Assembly: GCA_026710325.1 (NCBI GenBank)
Contig: JAPORH010000015.1
Span: 1-55,567 of the forward strand
DNA from: Litoreibacter sp.
Lineage (GTDB): Bacteria; Pseudomonadota; Alphaproteobacteria; Rhodobacterales; Rhodobacteraceae
Reading direction: 5' to 3'
DNA: 55,567 nt
Shown here: in pieces, positions 16,943-24,560 of the stretch
Layout: each line of letters begins with the position of its first letter
Position numbering within the stretch: the stretch's first letter is position 1
Position numbers and translations under genes: made by a program
Notes under the pieces: model-generated
What the model saw: the letters and a program-made list of their open reading frames with translations, nothing else
What the model was told of the DNA's origin: nothing
The model's database searches: none

Positions 16943-18882
16943 GGCGTTCGCCCAAGGATTCAGAAGAAAGTCTCGGCGTTGTCAGCCGCCGTGGATTGAT
17001 CGTGGGGGTCGGCATGGCGACCTTTGCGACGTTGCTTGCAGGCCGCATGCGCCAGCTGCAGGTGAAAGAAGCCGACCAGTTCCGTCTTCTTGCAGAGGAA
17101 AACCGGATCAATATCCGATTGCTCCCCCCTGCACGCGGGCAGATCTTTGACCGAAACGGGCTGCTGATCGCTGGCAATGAGCAGAATTATCGCGTGACCA
17201 TCGTGCGCGACGAGGTGGACGACCCGGAAGCGACGCTGATGAAGCTGAGCCGGCTTATTCCACTGACGCGTGAGGATATCGACGAGATCCTGGAGGAGAT
17301 GTCGAAGCGCTCCCGCCTCGTGCCGATCACGGTCGCCGACCGTTTGAGCTGGGAAGATGTGAGCCAAGTGGCTGTGAACGCGCCAGCGCTTCCGGGCATT
17401 ACACCGGAATTTGGCCTGAGCCGGTTCTATCCCCGCAGCGACGACTATGCGCATATCGTGGGCTACGTGGGGCCCGTGTCTGACTACGACCTGAGCAAGT
17501 TGGAAAACCCTAACCCGCTGCTTCAAATTCCGCGTTTTCAGCTCGGTAAGACAGGCGTTGAGACGAAGTTGGAGGACGCGCTGCGCGGCAAGGCAGGCAC
17601 CAAACGGATCGAGGTGAATGCCTCGGGCCGCGTCATGCGGGAGCTTGGCCGGGACGAGGCGACAAAGGGTGAGACGGTGCGGCTCACCGTGGATACAAGG
17701 CTGCAGAATTTCGTTCAGGCCCGGTTGGCGGGCGAAAGCGCTGCGGCGGTTGTAATGGACGTGACCAATGGCGATCTGATGTCGATCGGCTCTGCTCCCG
17801 CCTTTGACCCCAATAAATTCGTGCGCGGCATCTCGGTTGCCGACTATCGGGAATTGACAGAGAACAAGTACCGCCCGCTGGCCAACAAGGCAGTGCAAGG
17901 GACCTACCCGCCGGGGTCCACCTTCAAGATGGTGGTTGCACTCGCGGCGCTAGAAGGTGGTTTCATCTCTCCCACCGAAACCGTGTACTGCCCCGGCCAT
18001 ATGACTGTTTCTGGACGGAGGTTCCATTGCTGGAAGCGTGGCGGGCATGGTCATATGGACCTGCGCAATTCGCTCAAACAATCCTGCGACGTCTATTACT
18101 ACGAACTCGCACAGCGCGTCGGCGTTGACCGCATTTCCGAGATGGCGCGCAAGCTGGGTCTTGGCGAAAGGCATCCGATCCCAATGTCCGCTGTCGCTGG
18201 CGGCTTGATGCCAACCCGGGCTTGGAAAGCGGCAAACCGGGGCGAGGATTGGTTGATCGGCGACAGTTTGAACGCCTCAATCGGGCAGGGCTTTGTGCTG
18301 GCTTCACCGTTGCAGCTTGCGGTGATGACCGCCCGGCTGGCGACGGGGCGGTCGGTGACGCCGCGCTTGATTCGGGCCGTCAATGATGTCGAAACACCAA
18401 GCCAAGGCGGGGAGCCTTTGGGGATCGCGACCTCGTCGATGAACCTCATCCGTGACGCGATGTTCTCGGTCAGCAATGAGCAGCGCGGGACGGCCTTTGG
18501 CACACGCATCGCAGACAAAACGCAACGCATGGCGGGCAAAACAGGTACCAGCCAAGTGCGCAACATCACGGCCGCTGAACGGCGCGCAGGCGTGTTTCGC
18601 AATGAAGACTTGCCATGGGAGCGGCGCGACCATGCGCTTTATGTGGGCTACGCGCCGCATGACAAGCCGAAATATGCGATCTCGGTCGTGGTAGAGCATG
18701 GCGGAGGCGGGTCGCGCGCCGCCGCGCCGATTGCCCGCGATATCATCCTGGCTGCGCAAAATGACGGCATGCCGCCGTTGAGCGCCTACCCCGAGGCGCA
18801 GCGCGCACGCATCCAATCCGCGCTGGAAGAACTGCCGATCAGTGACCCCGATGACGGGCCAAAAGTGGTGTCCGAGGCATGA
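16939..18882 (+). CDS. mrdA: Penicillin-binding protein 2 (elongasome transpeptidase)
   Basis: The 647-residue class B PBP is a D,D-transpeptidase that cross-links peptidoglycan during elongation. The N-terminal membrane anchor is RGLIVGVGMATFATLLAGR (about residues 18-36). The dimerisation/pedestal domain contains LLPPARGQIFDRNG. The transpeptidase domain has the acyl-serine motif YPPGSTFKMVVAL, the second motif SCDVYYYELAQ (SxD as usual in PBP2) and the KTGTSQ motif. Length and order are normal. ATGA overlaps at both ends couple it to mreD and rodA. Confidence 0.95.
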   Translation: MRRSPKDSEESLGVVSRRGLIVGVGMATFATLLAGRMRQLQVKEADQFRLLAEENRINIRLLPPARGQIFDRNGLLIAGNEQNYRVTIVRDEVDDPEATLMKLSRLIPLTREDIDEILEEMSKRSRLVPITVADRLSWEDVSQVAVNAPALPGITPEFGLSRFYPRSDDYAHIVGYVGPVSDYDLSKLENPNPLLQIPRFQLGKTGVETKLEDALRGKAGTKRIEVNASGRVMRELGRDEATKGETVRLTVDTRLQNFVQARLAGESAAAVVMDVTNGDLMSIGSAPAFDPNKFVRGISVADYRELTENKYRPLANKAVQGTYPPGSTFKMVVALAALEGGFISPTETVYCPGHMTVSGRRFHCWKRGGHGHMDLRNSLKQSCDVYYYELAQRVGVDRISEMARKLGLGERHPIPMSAVAGGLMPTRAWKAANRGEDWLIGDSLNASIGQGFVLASPLQLAVMTARLATGRSVTPRLIRAVNDVETPSQGGEPLGIATSSMNLIRDAMFSVSNEQRGTAFGTRIADKTQRMAGKTGTSQVRNITAAERRAGVFRNEDLPWERRDHALYVGYAPHDKPKYAISVVVEHGGGGSRAAAPIARDIILAAQNDGMPPLSAYPEAQRARIQSALEELPISDPDDGPKVVSEA

Positions 18883-20018
18883 GCTATCTCGCCTATAACC
18901 ACCAAACGGTGCCGACCGGGCCGTCGAAGCTTTTGTATTTGAACTGGCCGGTTGTGCTGCTTTTGACGGCAATCGCGAGTGTTGGGTTCCTGATGCTTTA
19001 CTCCGTCGCCGGCGGCTCGATGAGCCCTTGGGCAGAGCCGCAGATGAAGCGCTTTGGGCTAGGTCTTGCTGTCATGTTCATCGTGGCCATGATGCCGATT
19101 TGGTTTTTGCGCAACATGGCGGGGCTCGCCTATGCGGTCTCGGTCCTGCTGTTGGTGATGGTTGAGTTTTTTGGCGTCACCGGTATGGGGGCGCAGCGGT
19201 GGATTGATTTGGGGTTTATGCGGCTGCAACCGTCGGAGCTGACCAAAATCACCTTGGTGGCCTTTCTGGCGGCCTATTACGACTGGCTCGACGTCAAGAA
19301 AGTTTCCCGCCCGATCTGGGTCATCATTCCGGTGCTGATCATCCTGGTGCCGACCTATCTGACCTTGCGCCAGCCGGACCTGGGAACCGCGTTGTTGCTG
19401 CTTTTCGGCGGAGCAGGCGTGATGTTTTTCGCAGGTGTCAGCTGGCTCTACTTTGGCGCGGTGATTGCGGCAGGTGTCGGGCTTGTGGCCAGCGTGTTTC
19501 AATCGCGGGGGACCGAGTGGCAATTGTTGAAAGACTATCAATACCGACGGATTGACACGTTTCTGGACCCATCCACCGATCCTTTGGGCGCGGGCTATCA
19601 CATCACGCAATCCAAGATCGCGCTCGGCTCAGGTGGCTGGACGGGCCGCGGCTATATGCAAGGCACGCAGTCGAGGCTGAACTTCCTGCCGGAGAAGCAC
19701 ACTGATTTCATCTTTACGACGCTGGCCGAAGAGTTTGGCTTCCTGGGCGGGCTGTCTTTGCTGGCGCTTTACATGCTGGTGATCGTGTTCTGCGTGGCCT
19801 CCGCACTGACGAACAAGGATCGGTTTGCCTCGCTCCTGACGCTTGGCATCGCACTCACCTTTTTCCTGTTCTTCGCTGTCAACATGTCCATGGTGATGGG
19901 GCTCGCCCCGGTCGTAGGCGTCCCGTTGCCGCTGGTCAGCTATGGCGGCTCCGCTATGTTGGTTTTGATGCTTGGATTTGGCCTGATGCAATCGGCCCAC
20001 GTTCACCGCCCAAGATAA
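18879..20018 (+). CDS. rodA: SEDS peptidoglycan glycosyltransferase RodA
   Basis: This 379-residue multi-pass SEDS-family glycan polymerase is the partner of PBP2. Hallmarks are FLMLYSVAGG in the first segments, GAQRWIDLGFMRLQPSELTKI, RQPDLGTALLLLFGGAGVMFFAG, FLPEKHTDFIFTTLAEEFG (with the functional Asp in HTDF) and PLPLVSYGGSAMLVLMLGFG near the end. It starts in the ATGA shared with mrdA. The next gene begins 9 nt after its stop, so the dehydrogenase may be transcribed with the cluster. Confidence 0.96.
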   Translation: MSYLAYNHQTVPTGPSKLLYLNWPVVLLLTAIASVGFLMLYSVAGGSMSPWAEPQMKRFGLGLAVMFIVAMMPIWFLRNMAGLAYAVSVLLLVMVEFFGVTGMGAQRWIDLGFMRLQPSELTKITLVAFLAAYYDWLDVKKVSRPIWVIIPVLIILVPTYLTLRQPDLGTALLLLFGGAGVMFFAGVSWLYFGAVIAAGVGLVASVFQSRGTEWQLLKDYQYRRIDTFLDPSTDPLGAGYHITQSKIALGSGGWTGRGYMQGTQSRLNFLPEKHTDFIFTTLAEEFGFLGGLSLLALYMLVIVFCVASALTNKDRFASLLTLGIALTFFLFFAVNMSMVMGLAPVVGVPLPLVSYGGSAMLVLMLGFGLMQSAHVHRPR

Positions 20019-20027
20019 GGTTCCCCC

Positions 20028-20954
20028 ATGATCAATGTGTTGTTTTCCGCCAATGAGGGTTGGGAAGAATATGGTCCAGCGTTACGCATAGCTTTTGCCA
20101 AGGCCGGTTTGGACTGCGATTTGCGGCAAGAGTTTCCGCCAGACGTGGTGGATTACATTGTATTCACCCCCAACGGGCCGGTGACCGATCTGCGCCCCTA
20201 TACGAAAACCAAAGCGGTGCTGGGGCTATGGGCGGGTGTCGAAGCGATCGTTGGCAATCAGACCCTGACCCAGCCGCTTTGCCGTATGGTCGATCATGGG
20301 CTGACCGAAGGGATGGTGGAATGGGTGACGGGCCATGTGCTGCGTCATCATTTGGGGATGGACGCCCATATTCATGGGCAAGACGGGGTCTGGCGCAAAG
20401 GCGCGCCGCCCTTGGCGCGGGAGCGCAAGGTTTGCGTTCTTGGTTTGGGCGCCTTGGGACAGGCTTGCGCGGCGCAGCTGGCATCCCTGAATTTTGAGGT
20501 TCATGGCTGGGCGCGGAGCTTGAAATCGGTCGCGGGAGTGACGTGCCATGCAGGTGAAGCGGGGTTTGATGATGCGCTGAGCGGCGCGGATATGGTGGTA
20601 CTTTTGCTGCCACAAACGCCTGCGACCACGGATATCCTGAACGCACGCACGCTTGGTCTTTTGGCGCCCGGTGCTGCGGTGATCAACCCCGGGCGCGGGC
20701 CGCTGATTGACGACAATGCGCTGTTGGCCGCGCTCGACAGTGGGCAGATTGGTCACGCGACTTTGGATGTGTTCCGGGTTGAGCCATTGCCTGCGGAGCA
20801 TCCTTTTTGGGCGCATCCCAAGGTGACGGTGACCCCTCATATTGCCTCTGAAACGCGGGCCGTGACTGCGGCCGAAGTGATTGGAGAGAATATCCGGCGC
20901 GGCGAGGCTGGGGAGCCGTTCCTTCACTTGGTCGATCGCGACGCAGGTTACTGA
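20028..20954 (+). CDS. D-2-hydroxyacid dehydrogenase, GhrA-like glyoxylate/hydroxypyruvate reductase
   Basis: The 308-residue product is an NAD(P)-dependent D-2-hydroxyacid dehydrogenase. The nucleotide fold reads KVCVLGLGALGQACAAQLA (about residues 135-153), substrate Arg and Glu lie in INPGRGPLIDD and VFRVEPLP, and the catalytic His in VTPHIASET. The short N-terminal catalytic part and LWAGVEAI resemble E. coli GhrA. It lies 9 nt after rodA; the association looks positional rather than functional. Substrate preference among glyoxylate, hydroxypyruvate and others is not determined. Confidence 0.88.
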   Translation: MINVLFSANEGWEEYGPALRIAFAKAGLDCDLRQEFPPDVVDYIVFTPNGPVTDLRPYTKTKAVLGLWAGVEAIVGNQTLTQPLCRMVDHGLTEGMVEWVTGHVLRHHLGMDAHIHGQDGVWRKGAPPLARERKVCVLGLGALGQACAAQLASLNFEVHGWARSLKSVAGVTCHAGEAGFDDALSGADMVVLLLPQTPATTDILNARTLGLLAPGAAVINPGRGPLIDDNALLAALDSGQIGHATLDVFRVEPLPAEHPFWAHPKVTVTPHIASETRAVTAAEVIGENIRRGEAGEPFLHLVDRDAGY

Positions 20955-20958
20955 CCGG

Positions 20959-21720
20959 CTAGAGTCTTGGTGGTTTTTCGGGATCCATACCTGGGGCTGA
21001 TGGGGCATTTGGTTTTTCGGGCTCCGGAAGGTCGAAACGCAACCCTGCTTTTGCAAGCTTTGCGGCCATCGGGTTGGAGGCTGCGAAGAAGGCGACATCG
21101 AGCGCGCCTGCTTCAACACCACTGAACACCAGCGCTTCGTTCACAGCGCGGGCGAGCGCAGGCTCGGCCCCCGGCAATGGGTTGATGAAAGCCAGCATAT
21201 GGCTTTGTGCGCCACCTTCGTAGCGGACAGCGCAAAGGTAAGCGCTGCGCGCGAGGCCGGTCGCCAAAGCGAGTTTGGTGTCCAGGGCTGTGAGCAGAGG
21301 TTCGGGGATGTCTGTTGGCGAAAAGAGCTCTTCCGGTTTGGCTTCGACGTCTTTTGGGCCGTGTCCCAGGGTGTTGTTGAGCCATGTGATCGCAGAACCC
21401 GGAAGGATGATCGAGGACGGCGCGACTTCAAGATTGAGGCCGAGGCCGAGCCCTTCATCGCTGAGCATCTGTGCCAAAGCCCGACCCGACAACGCGGCAT
21501 AGGGGGCGCCGCCCGCGAATTCTGCCAAACGCTCCTCCCGATCAAAGGCGAGGACCAGAGTGCCGTCTTCAAGCGGGAACAGCTTCGGGCTGATTTGCGC
21601 GTCCGCAGGCTCCGTTTCGAGCAGCAAAAACAGCTCCGCATCAGCGAGCCGTTCATAAAAACGCAGGCGCGCCTCATCTGATTTGTCCATGTCCGCATGG
21701 GCGTGATCGAGCGGGGTCAT
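20959..21720 (-). CDS. SseB-family protein
   Basis: The 253-residue protein resembles the SseB N-terminal domain family: AELFLLLETEPADAQ, PLEDGTLVLAFDREERLAEF and AALSGRALAQMLS are typical blocks in the first 100 residues. SseB-like proteins have no settled biochemical role outside the Salmonella type III chaperone that gave the name, and no secretion system is visible here. Its start overlaps the stop of the upstream glycosylase-like gene by 1 nt (TAATG at about 21718-21722), so they form one unit. Confidence 0.75.
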   Translation of the reverse strand: MTPLDHAHADMDKSDEARLRFYERLADAELFLLLETEPADAQISPKLFPLEDGTLVLAFDREERLAEFAGGAPYAALSGRALAQMLSDEGLGLGLNLEVAPSSIILPGSAITWLNNTLGHGPKDVEAKPEELFSPTDIPEPLLTALDTKLALATGLARSAYLCAVRYEGGAQSHMLAFINPLPGAEPALARAVNEALVFSGVEAGALDVAFFAASNPMAAKLAKAGLRFDLPEPEKPNAPSAPGMDPEKPPRL

Positions 21721-22313
21721 TATCTTCCAAGCGTTTTTTGAACGGCGGCTTTGAGGGCGGGTAGGGTTTCCGCCTCAAACCACGGATTGCGTCTCATCCA
21801 TGCGGTATTGCGCCAGGAGGGGTGAGGCAAGGGAAAGACACGTGGCGCGTGGTCGCGCCAACCCGCGACTGTTTCGGTGACCGGGGCCTTCCGGCCAAGG
21901 TGCCAATTTTGCGCATACCCGCCAATTAGCAGGGTGAGTTCGATCTCGAGCAATTGCTCCATGATCTGCGCGCGCCACGTTTTGGCGCAGATCGCGGGCG
22001 GTGGCAGGTCAGCGCCTTCGGCATTGTAGCCCGGAAAGCAAAAGCCCATGGGAATGATCGCCAGTTTGGAGCGGTCATAAAACGTCGCTTCGTCCATCCC
22101 CAACCAGTCGCGAAGCCGATCGCCCGAAGGGTCAGTGAATGGCTTTCCGCTTTCATGCACACGCGCCCCGGGCGCTTGGCCGGCTATGAGGATGCGTGCG
22201 CCTTTGGCGAACCAGACGACAGGGCGCGGGGTGTGTGCAGTTTCGGTTGCGGCGAACCGGTCGGCACACAGAGTGCAGCGCGACAGATCAGAAATAAGAG
22301 TATCGAGGCCCAT
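21720..22313 (-). CDS. Uracil-DNA glycosylase superfamily protein
   Basis: The 197-residue protein belongs to the UDG superfamily. Residues near 45 read ILIAGQAPGARVHESGKPF (superfamily motif 1, GQAPG) and the C-terminal motif is PLPHPSWRNTAWMRRNPWF (motif 2, HPS). Two early Cys (CTLCA) occur, but the full four-Cys FeS set of family 4/5 enzymes is not obvious. The activating Asp of classical UDG is replaced in motif 1, so activity on uracil is not assured. The start is ambiguous between 22322 and 22313 (MGHMGLD); neither has a good ribosome-binding site. It is divergent from arsR. Confidence 0.8.
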   Translation of the reverse strand: MGLDTLISDLSRCTLCADRFAATETAHTPRPVVWFAKGARILIAGQAPGARVHESGKPFTDPSGDRLRDWLGMDEATFYDRSKLAIIPMGFCFPGYNAEGADLPPPAICAKTWRAQIMEQLLEIELTLLIGGYAQNWHLGRKAPVTETVAGWRDHAPRVFPLPHPSWRNTAWMRRNPWFEAETLPALKAAVQKTLGR

Positions 22314-22377
22314 ATGGCCCAAGCTAGCGGATTGGGCCGCGGAGGGAAGAAAATGCTTGCATCAGTTTTATATTTTT

Positions 22378-22393
22378 ATATTTGTAGAAATAT
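22378..22393 (+). promoter_or_regulatory. Perfect AT-rich dyad at the arsR start, candidate ArsR operator
   Basis: ATATTT (22378-22383), GTAG, AAATAT (22388-22393) is a perfect 6-bp inverted repeat. It covers the first bases of the ATG at 22392. A TTGCAT hexamer at 22357-22362 lies about 16-17 nt from a TATTTG-like -10 at 22379-22384, which would place transcription initiation at or next to the ATG. A bound repressor would then cover the -10 and the start point. Operators of this size and AT content are common for ArsR proteins. Confidence 0.5.
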
Positions 22394-22721
22394 GAAAAAG
22401 TTTGATGATCAAGAAATCTCCCTTGTCGAAGCCGCGAGCGCCTATGCCGCGCTTGGATCAGAGCAACGCTTGGCGCTGCTCCGGCAGCTGACGCGTGCGG
22501 GCGAGCAAGGCAGCACTATCGGGGCTTTGGGCGAAGCCACCGGGCTGAGTGGCGCGAACTTGACGCATCATTTGAAGATCCTCGCACAGGCTGGCTTGAT
22601 CGTTCAAACGCGCCAAGGGCGCTCGACCATTTGTGCTGCTGCCGACTATGCGACCTTCAAACGATTGAATGATTTCCTGATGGCAGAATGCTGCGCTGAT
22701 TTGGAGCAAGACCATGGCTGA
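22392..22721 (+). CDS. arsR: ArsR-family metalloregulator of arsP
   Basis: The 109-residue winged-helix repressor reads AYAALGSEQRLALLRQL, then the recognition region IGALGEATGLSGANLTHHLKILAQAGLI and the wing VQTRQGRSTICAAA. Cys residues lie in STICAAA and in MAECCADLEQ near the C-terminus, candidates for arsenic(III) ligands. The start is not settled. ATG 22392 gives a standard N-terminus but lacks a ribosome-binding site and sits in a dyad; ATG 22353 has GGAGGGAAGAAA before it and would add 13 hydrophobic residues. The last 8 nt overlap the permease gene, so both are one unit and the permease is the likely target. Confidence 0.82.
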   Translation: MKKFDDQEISLVEAASAYAALGSEQRLALLRQLTRAGEQGSTIGALGEATGLSGANLTHHLKILAQAGLIVQTRQGRSTICAAADYATFKRLNDFLMAECCADLEQDHG

Positions 22722-23742
22722 CCTGACCCAATCTCCGTCTGTTGCGGCCCGCCTGCGAGACCTGCCAAAGGTCTGGCTGCTGATCGTGATGATCCCGGTC
22801 CTGCTTTTGATCTTCGATCCGGGCCAGCTTTGGCCGACACTCGAATTCACCGCCAAAGCCTTTGGGCACACGGCGATCTTCATAACATTCGCGGTTTTGG
22901 CGATCGGCTACCTGAAAGCCACTGGCGCAGAGGCGGTCGTGGCCAAGGCGTTTCAAGGGCGTGAGACGCGGATGATCTTTCTGGCGGCGGTGCTTGGGGG
23001 GATGTCGCCCTTCTGCTCCTGCGAGGTCATCCCATTCATCGCCGCACTTCTCGCTGCGGGCGCGCCACTATCAGCGGTAATGGCCTTCTGGCTGGCCTCG
23101 CCCTTGATGGACCCGGCGATGTTCTTGATCACCTCGGGCACTCTTGGGATTGAGTTTGCGATTGCCAAGACGGTCGCCGCGATCAGCCTTGGGTTATTCG
23201 GTGGGTTTGTTGTGAAAAGCTTCGCGGGCTCGGCCTTGTTTGCTGAGCCGTTGCGCGCAGTTTCTCAGGGCGGCTGCTGTGGATGCGGCTCGCCGTTCAA
23301 AGGGACACCCGTTTGGGCTTTCTGGGGGGAGTCAGATCGGCGCGAGGTCTTCCGCGACACGGTGTTGGAGAACGCGCTTTTCCTCGGGAAATGGCTGCTT
23401 CTGGCCTATATGATTGAAAGCCTGATGCTGACCTATGTGCCGGCGGAATGGGTCGCCACAGTGCTGGGCGGTACCGGGTTTGGCCCGATCCTGCTGGGTG
23501 CTTTGGTGGGCGCGCCTGCCTATATGAACGGCTATGCCGCTGTGCCGCTGGTAGATGCGCTTTTGGCGCAAGGGATGAGCAATGGTGCCGCGATGTCCTT
23601 CATGATCGCGGGCGGCGTCAGTTCGATCCCGGCCGCAATTGCCGTATGGGCATTGGTCAAGCCAAGGGTGTTTGGGGCCTATCTGGGGCTTGCCCTGGTC
23701 GGGGCAGTCGCAGCCGGTTTGGCATGGAACCTTATTGCCTGA
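22714..23742 (+). CDS. arsP: ArsP-type permease (organoarsenical efflux, DUF318 family)
   Basis: The 342-residue inner-membrane permease has about eight hydrophobic segments. The signature GGMSPFCSCEVIPFIAALLAAGAPL matches ArsP, where the FCSC cysteines bind trivalent organoarsenicals. A second Cys cluster (GGCCGCGSPF, near residue 190) lies in a central loop. ArsP proteins export methylarsenite and aromatic arsenicals; broader DUF318 members are uncharacterised, so the substrate is inferred from the ArsR partner. It overlaps arsR by 8 nt. No arsC, arsB or arsM is present in this window. Confidence 0.85.
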   Translation: MADLTQSPSVAARLRDLPKVWLLIVMIPVLLLIFDPGQLWPTLEFTAKAFGHTAIFITFAVLAIGYLKATGAEAVVAKAFQGRETRMIFLAAVLGGMSPFCSCEVIPFIAALLAAGAPLSAVMAFWLASPLMDPAMFLITSGTLGIEFAIAKTVAAISLGLFGGFVVKSFAGSALFAEPLRAVSQGGCCGCGSPFKGTPVWAFWGESDRREVFRDTVLENALFLGKWLLLAYMIESLMLTYVPAEWVATVLGGTGFGPILLGALVGAPAYMNGYAAVPLVDALLAQGMSNGAAMSFMIAGGVSSIPAAIAVWALVKPRVFGAYLGLALVGAVAAGLAWNLIA

Positions 23743-23826
23743 GGCGAAATTGCGCGCATTTCTCGTGAAAACGGCTCTGTATCAGCTAGATTTGATTGAT
23801 AAGTGGTCCCGACGCGGGCCATAAGG

Positions 23827-23904
23827 ATGTCAGCTTCTCCCGTAGACCAAGCAAAAAAGCACAAAACGGGTGGTGAGCAGGACAGGAACAGGCATACCGG
23901 ATGA
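23827..23904 (+). CDS. Possible 25-codon upstream frame coupled to kpsT
   Basis: ATG at 23827 (ATAAGG before it) opens a 25-residue hydrophilic frame (MSASPVDQAKKHKTGGEQDR and on) that ends in a TGA overlapping the kpsT ATG as ATGA. It could be a leader that couples translation, a degraded remnant, or chance. Nothing supports it beyond the overlap. Confidence 0.2.
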   Translation: MSASPVDQAKKHKTGGEQDRNRHTG

Positions 23905-24560
23905 TCGAGTTCAGAGAGGTCAGCAAGTCCTTTTGGACGGGCACGCAGCGCAAGGTGATCCTTGACCGCGCCTCTTTCCGGGTGGAGCTCGGACACTCGA
24001 TCGGAATACTGGCGCCGAATGGCACCGGCAAAACCACCGTGATCAATATGATGGCAGGGCTTGAGAAGCCGGATGAAGGGGAAATCATCCGCACCTCCCG
24101 CATTTCCTTTCCGCTAGGGTTCATGGGTGGGGTCGTCCCAAAACACACTGCGACTGAGAATTGCCGCTACATCGCGCGGCTTTATTCGCTGGACCCTGAT
24201 TACATCGAAGCGTTTTGCCGTCACTTGTGCGGCCTTAATGAATATTTTGACATGCCCGTCGGCACATATTCGCAAGGTATGCGTGCGCGCTTTACCTTCG
24301 CATTGATGCTGGCGCTGGAATTTGACATCTACCTGATCGACGAAGGGATGCCGTCGACCACGGATGTTGAATTCAATCGCAAGGCCGGCAGCATCCTGCG
24401 CGAAAGGCTGAAAACAGCGACACTGGTCGTGGTCAGCCACCAAGCGGAAACGCTGGAAAAATTCTGTCGCTCGGCAGGTGTGCTCCTTGGGGGCAAGCTG
24501 CATATGTTCGACACATTGGAAGAGGCGAAGAGGCTCTATGAGTACGAAACCCAAGGCTAG
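23901..24560 (+). CDS. kpsT: ABC transporter ATPase for capsular polysaccharide export (KpsT-like)
   Basis: The 219-residue nucleotide-binding subunit shows Walker A SIGILAPNGTGKTTVI (about residues 34-49), signature YSQGMRARFTFALMLALEFD and Walker B IYLIDEG followed by MPSTTD. The YSQGMRAR signature and short length are typical of the KpsT/CtrD/RkpT group that energises capsule export. It overlaps the next gene by 23 nt. The partner permease KpsM, normally adjacent, is not in this window, so this ATPase must pair with one encoded elsewhere. Confidence 0.88.
   Translation: MIEFREVSKSFWTGTQRKVILDRASFRVELGHSIGILAPNGTGKTTVINMMAGLEKPDEGEIIRTSRISFPLGFMGGVVPKHTATENCRYIARLYSLDPDYIEAFCRHLCGLNEYFDMPVGTYSQGMRARFTFALMLALEFDIYLIDEGMPSTTDVEFNRKAGSILRERLKTATLVVVSHQAETLEKFCRSAGVLLGGKLHMFDTLEEAKRLYEYETQG

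Noticed and set aside
16960-17898. Frame of about 312 codons on the minus strand opposite mrdA
   Set aside because: It is a shadow in a GC-rich coding region; the composition is His/Arg/Gln-rich with no domain, and the PBP2 motifs lie on the other strand.
20226-21122. Frame of about 298 codons on the minus strand opposite the GhrA-like gene
   Set aside because: It covers parts of two real genes, is rich in Arg/Gln/Pro and has no recognisable motif.
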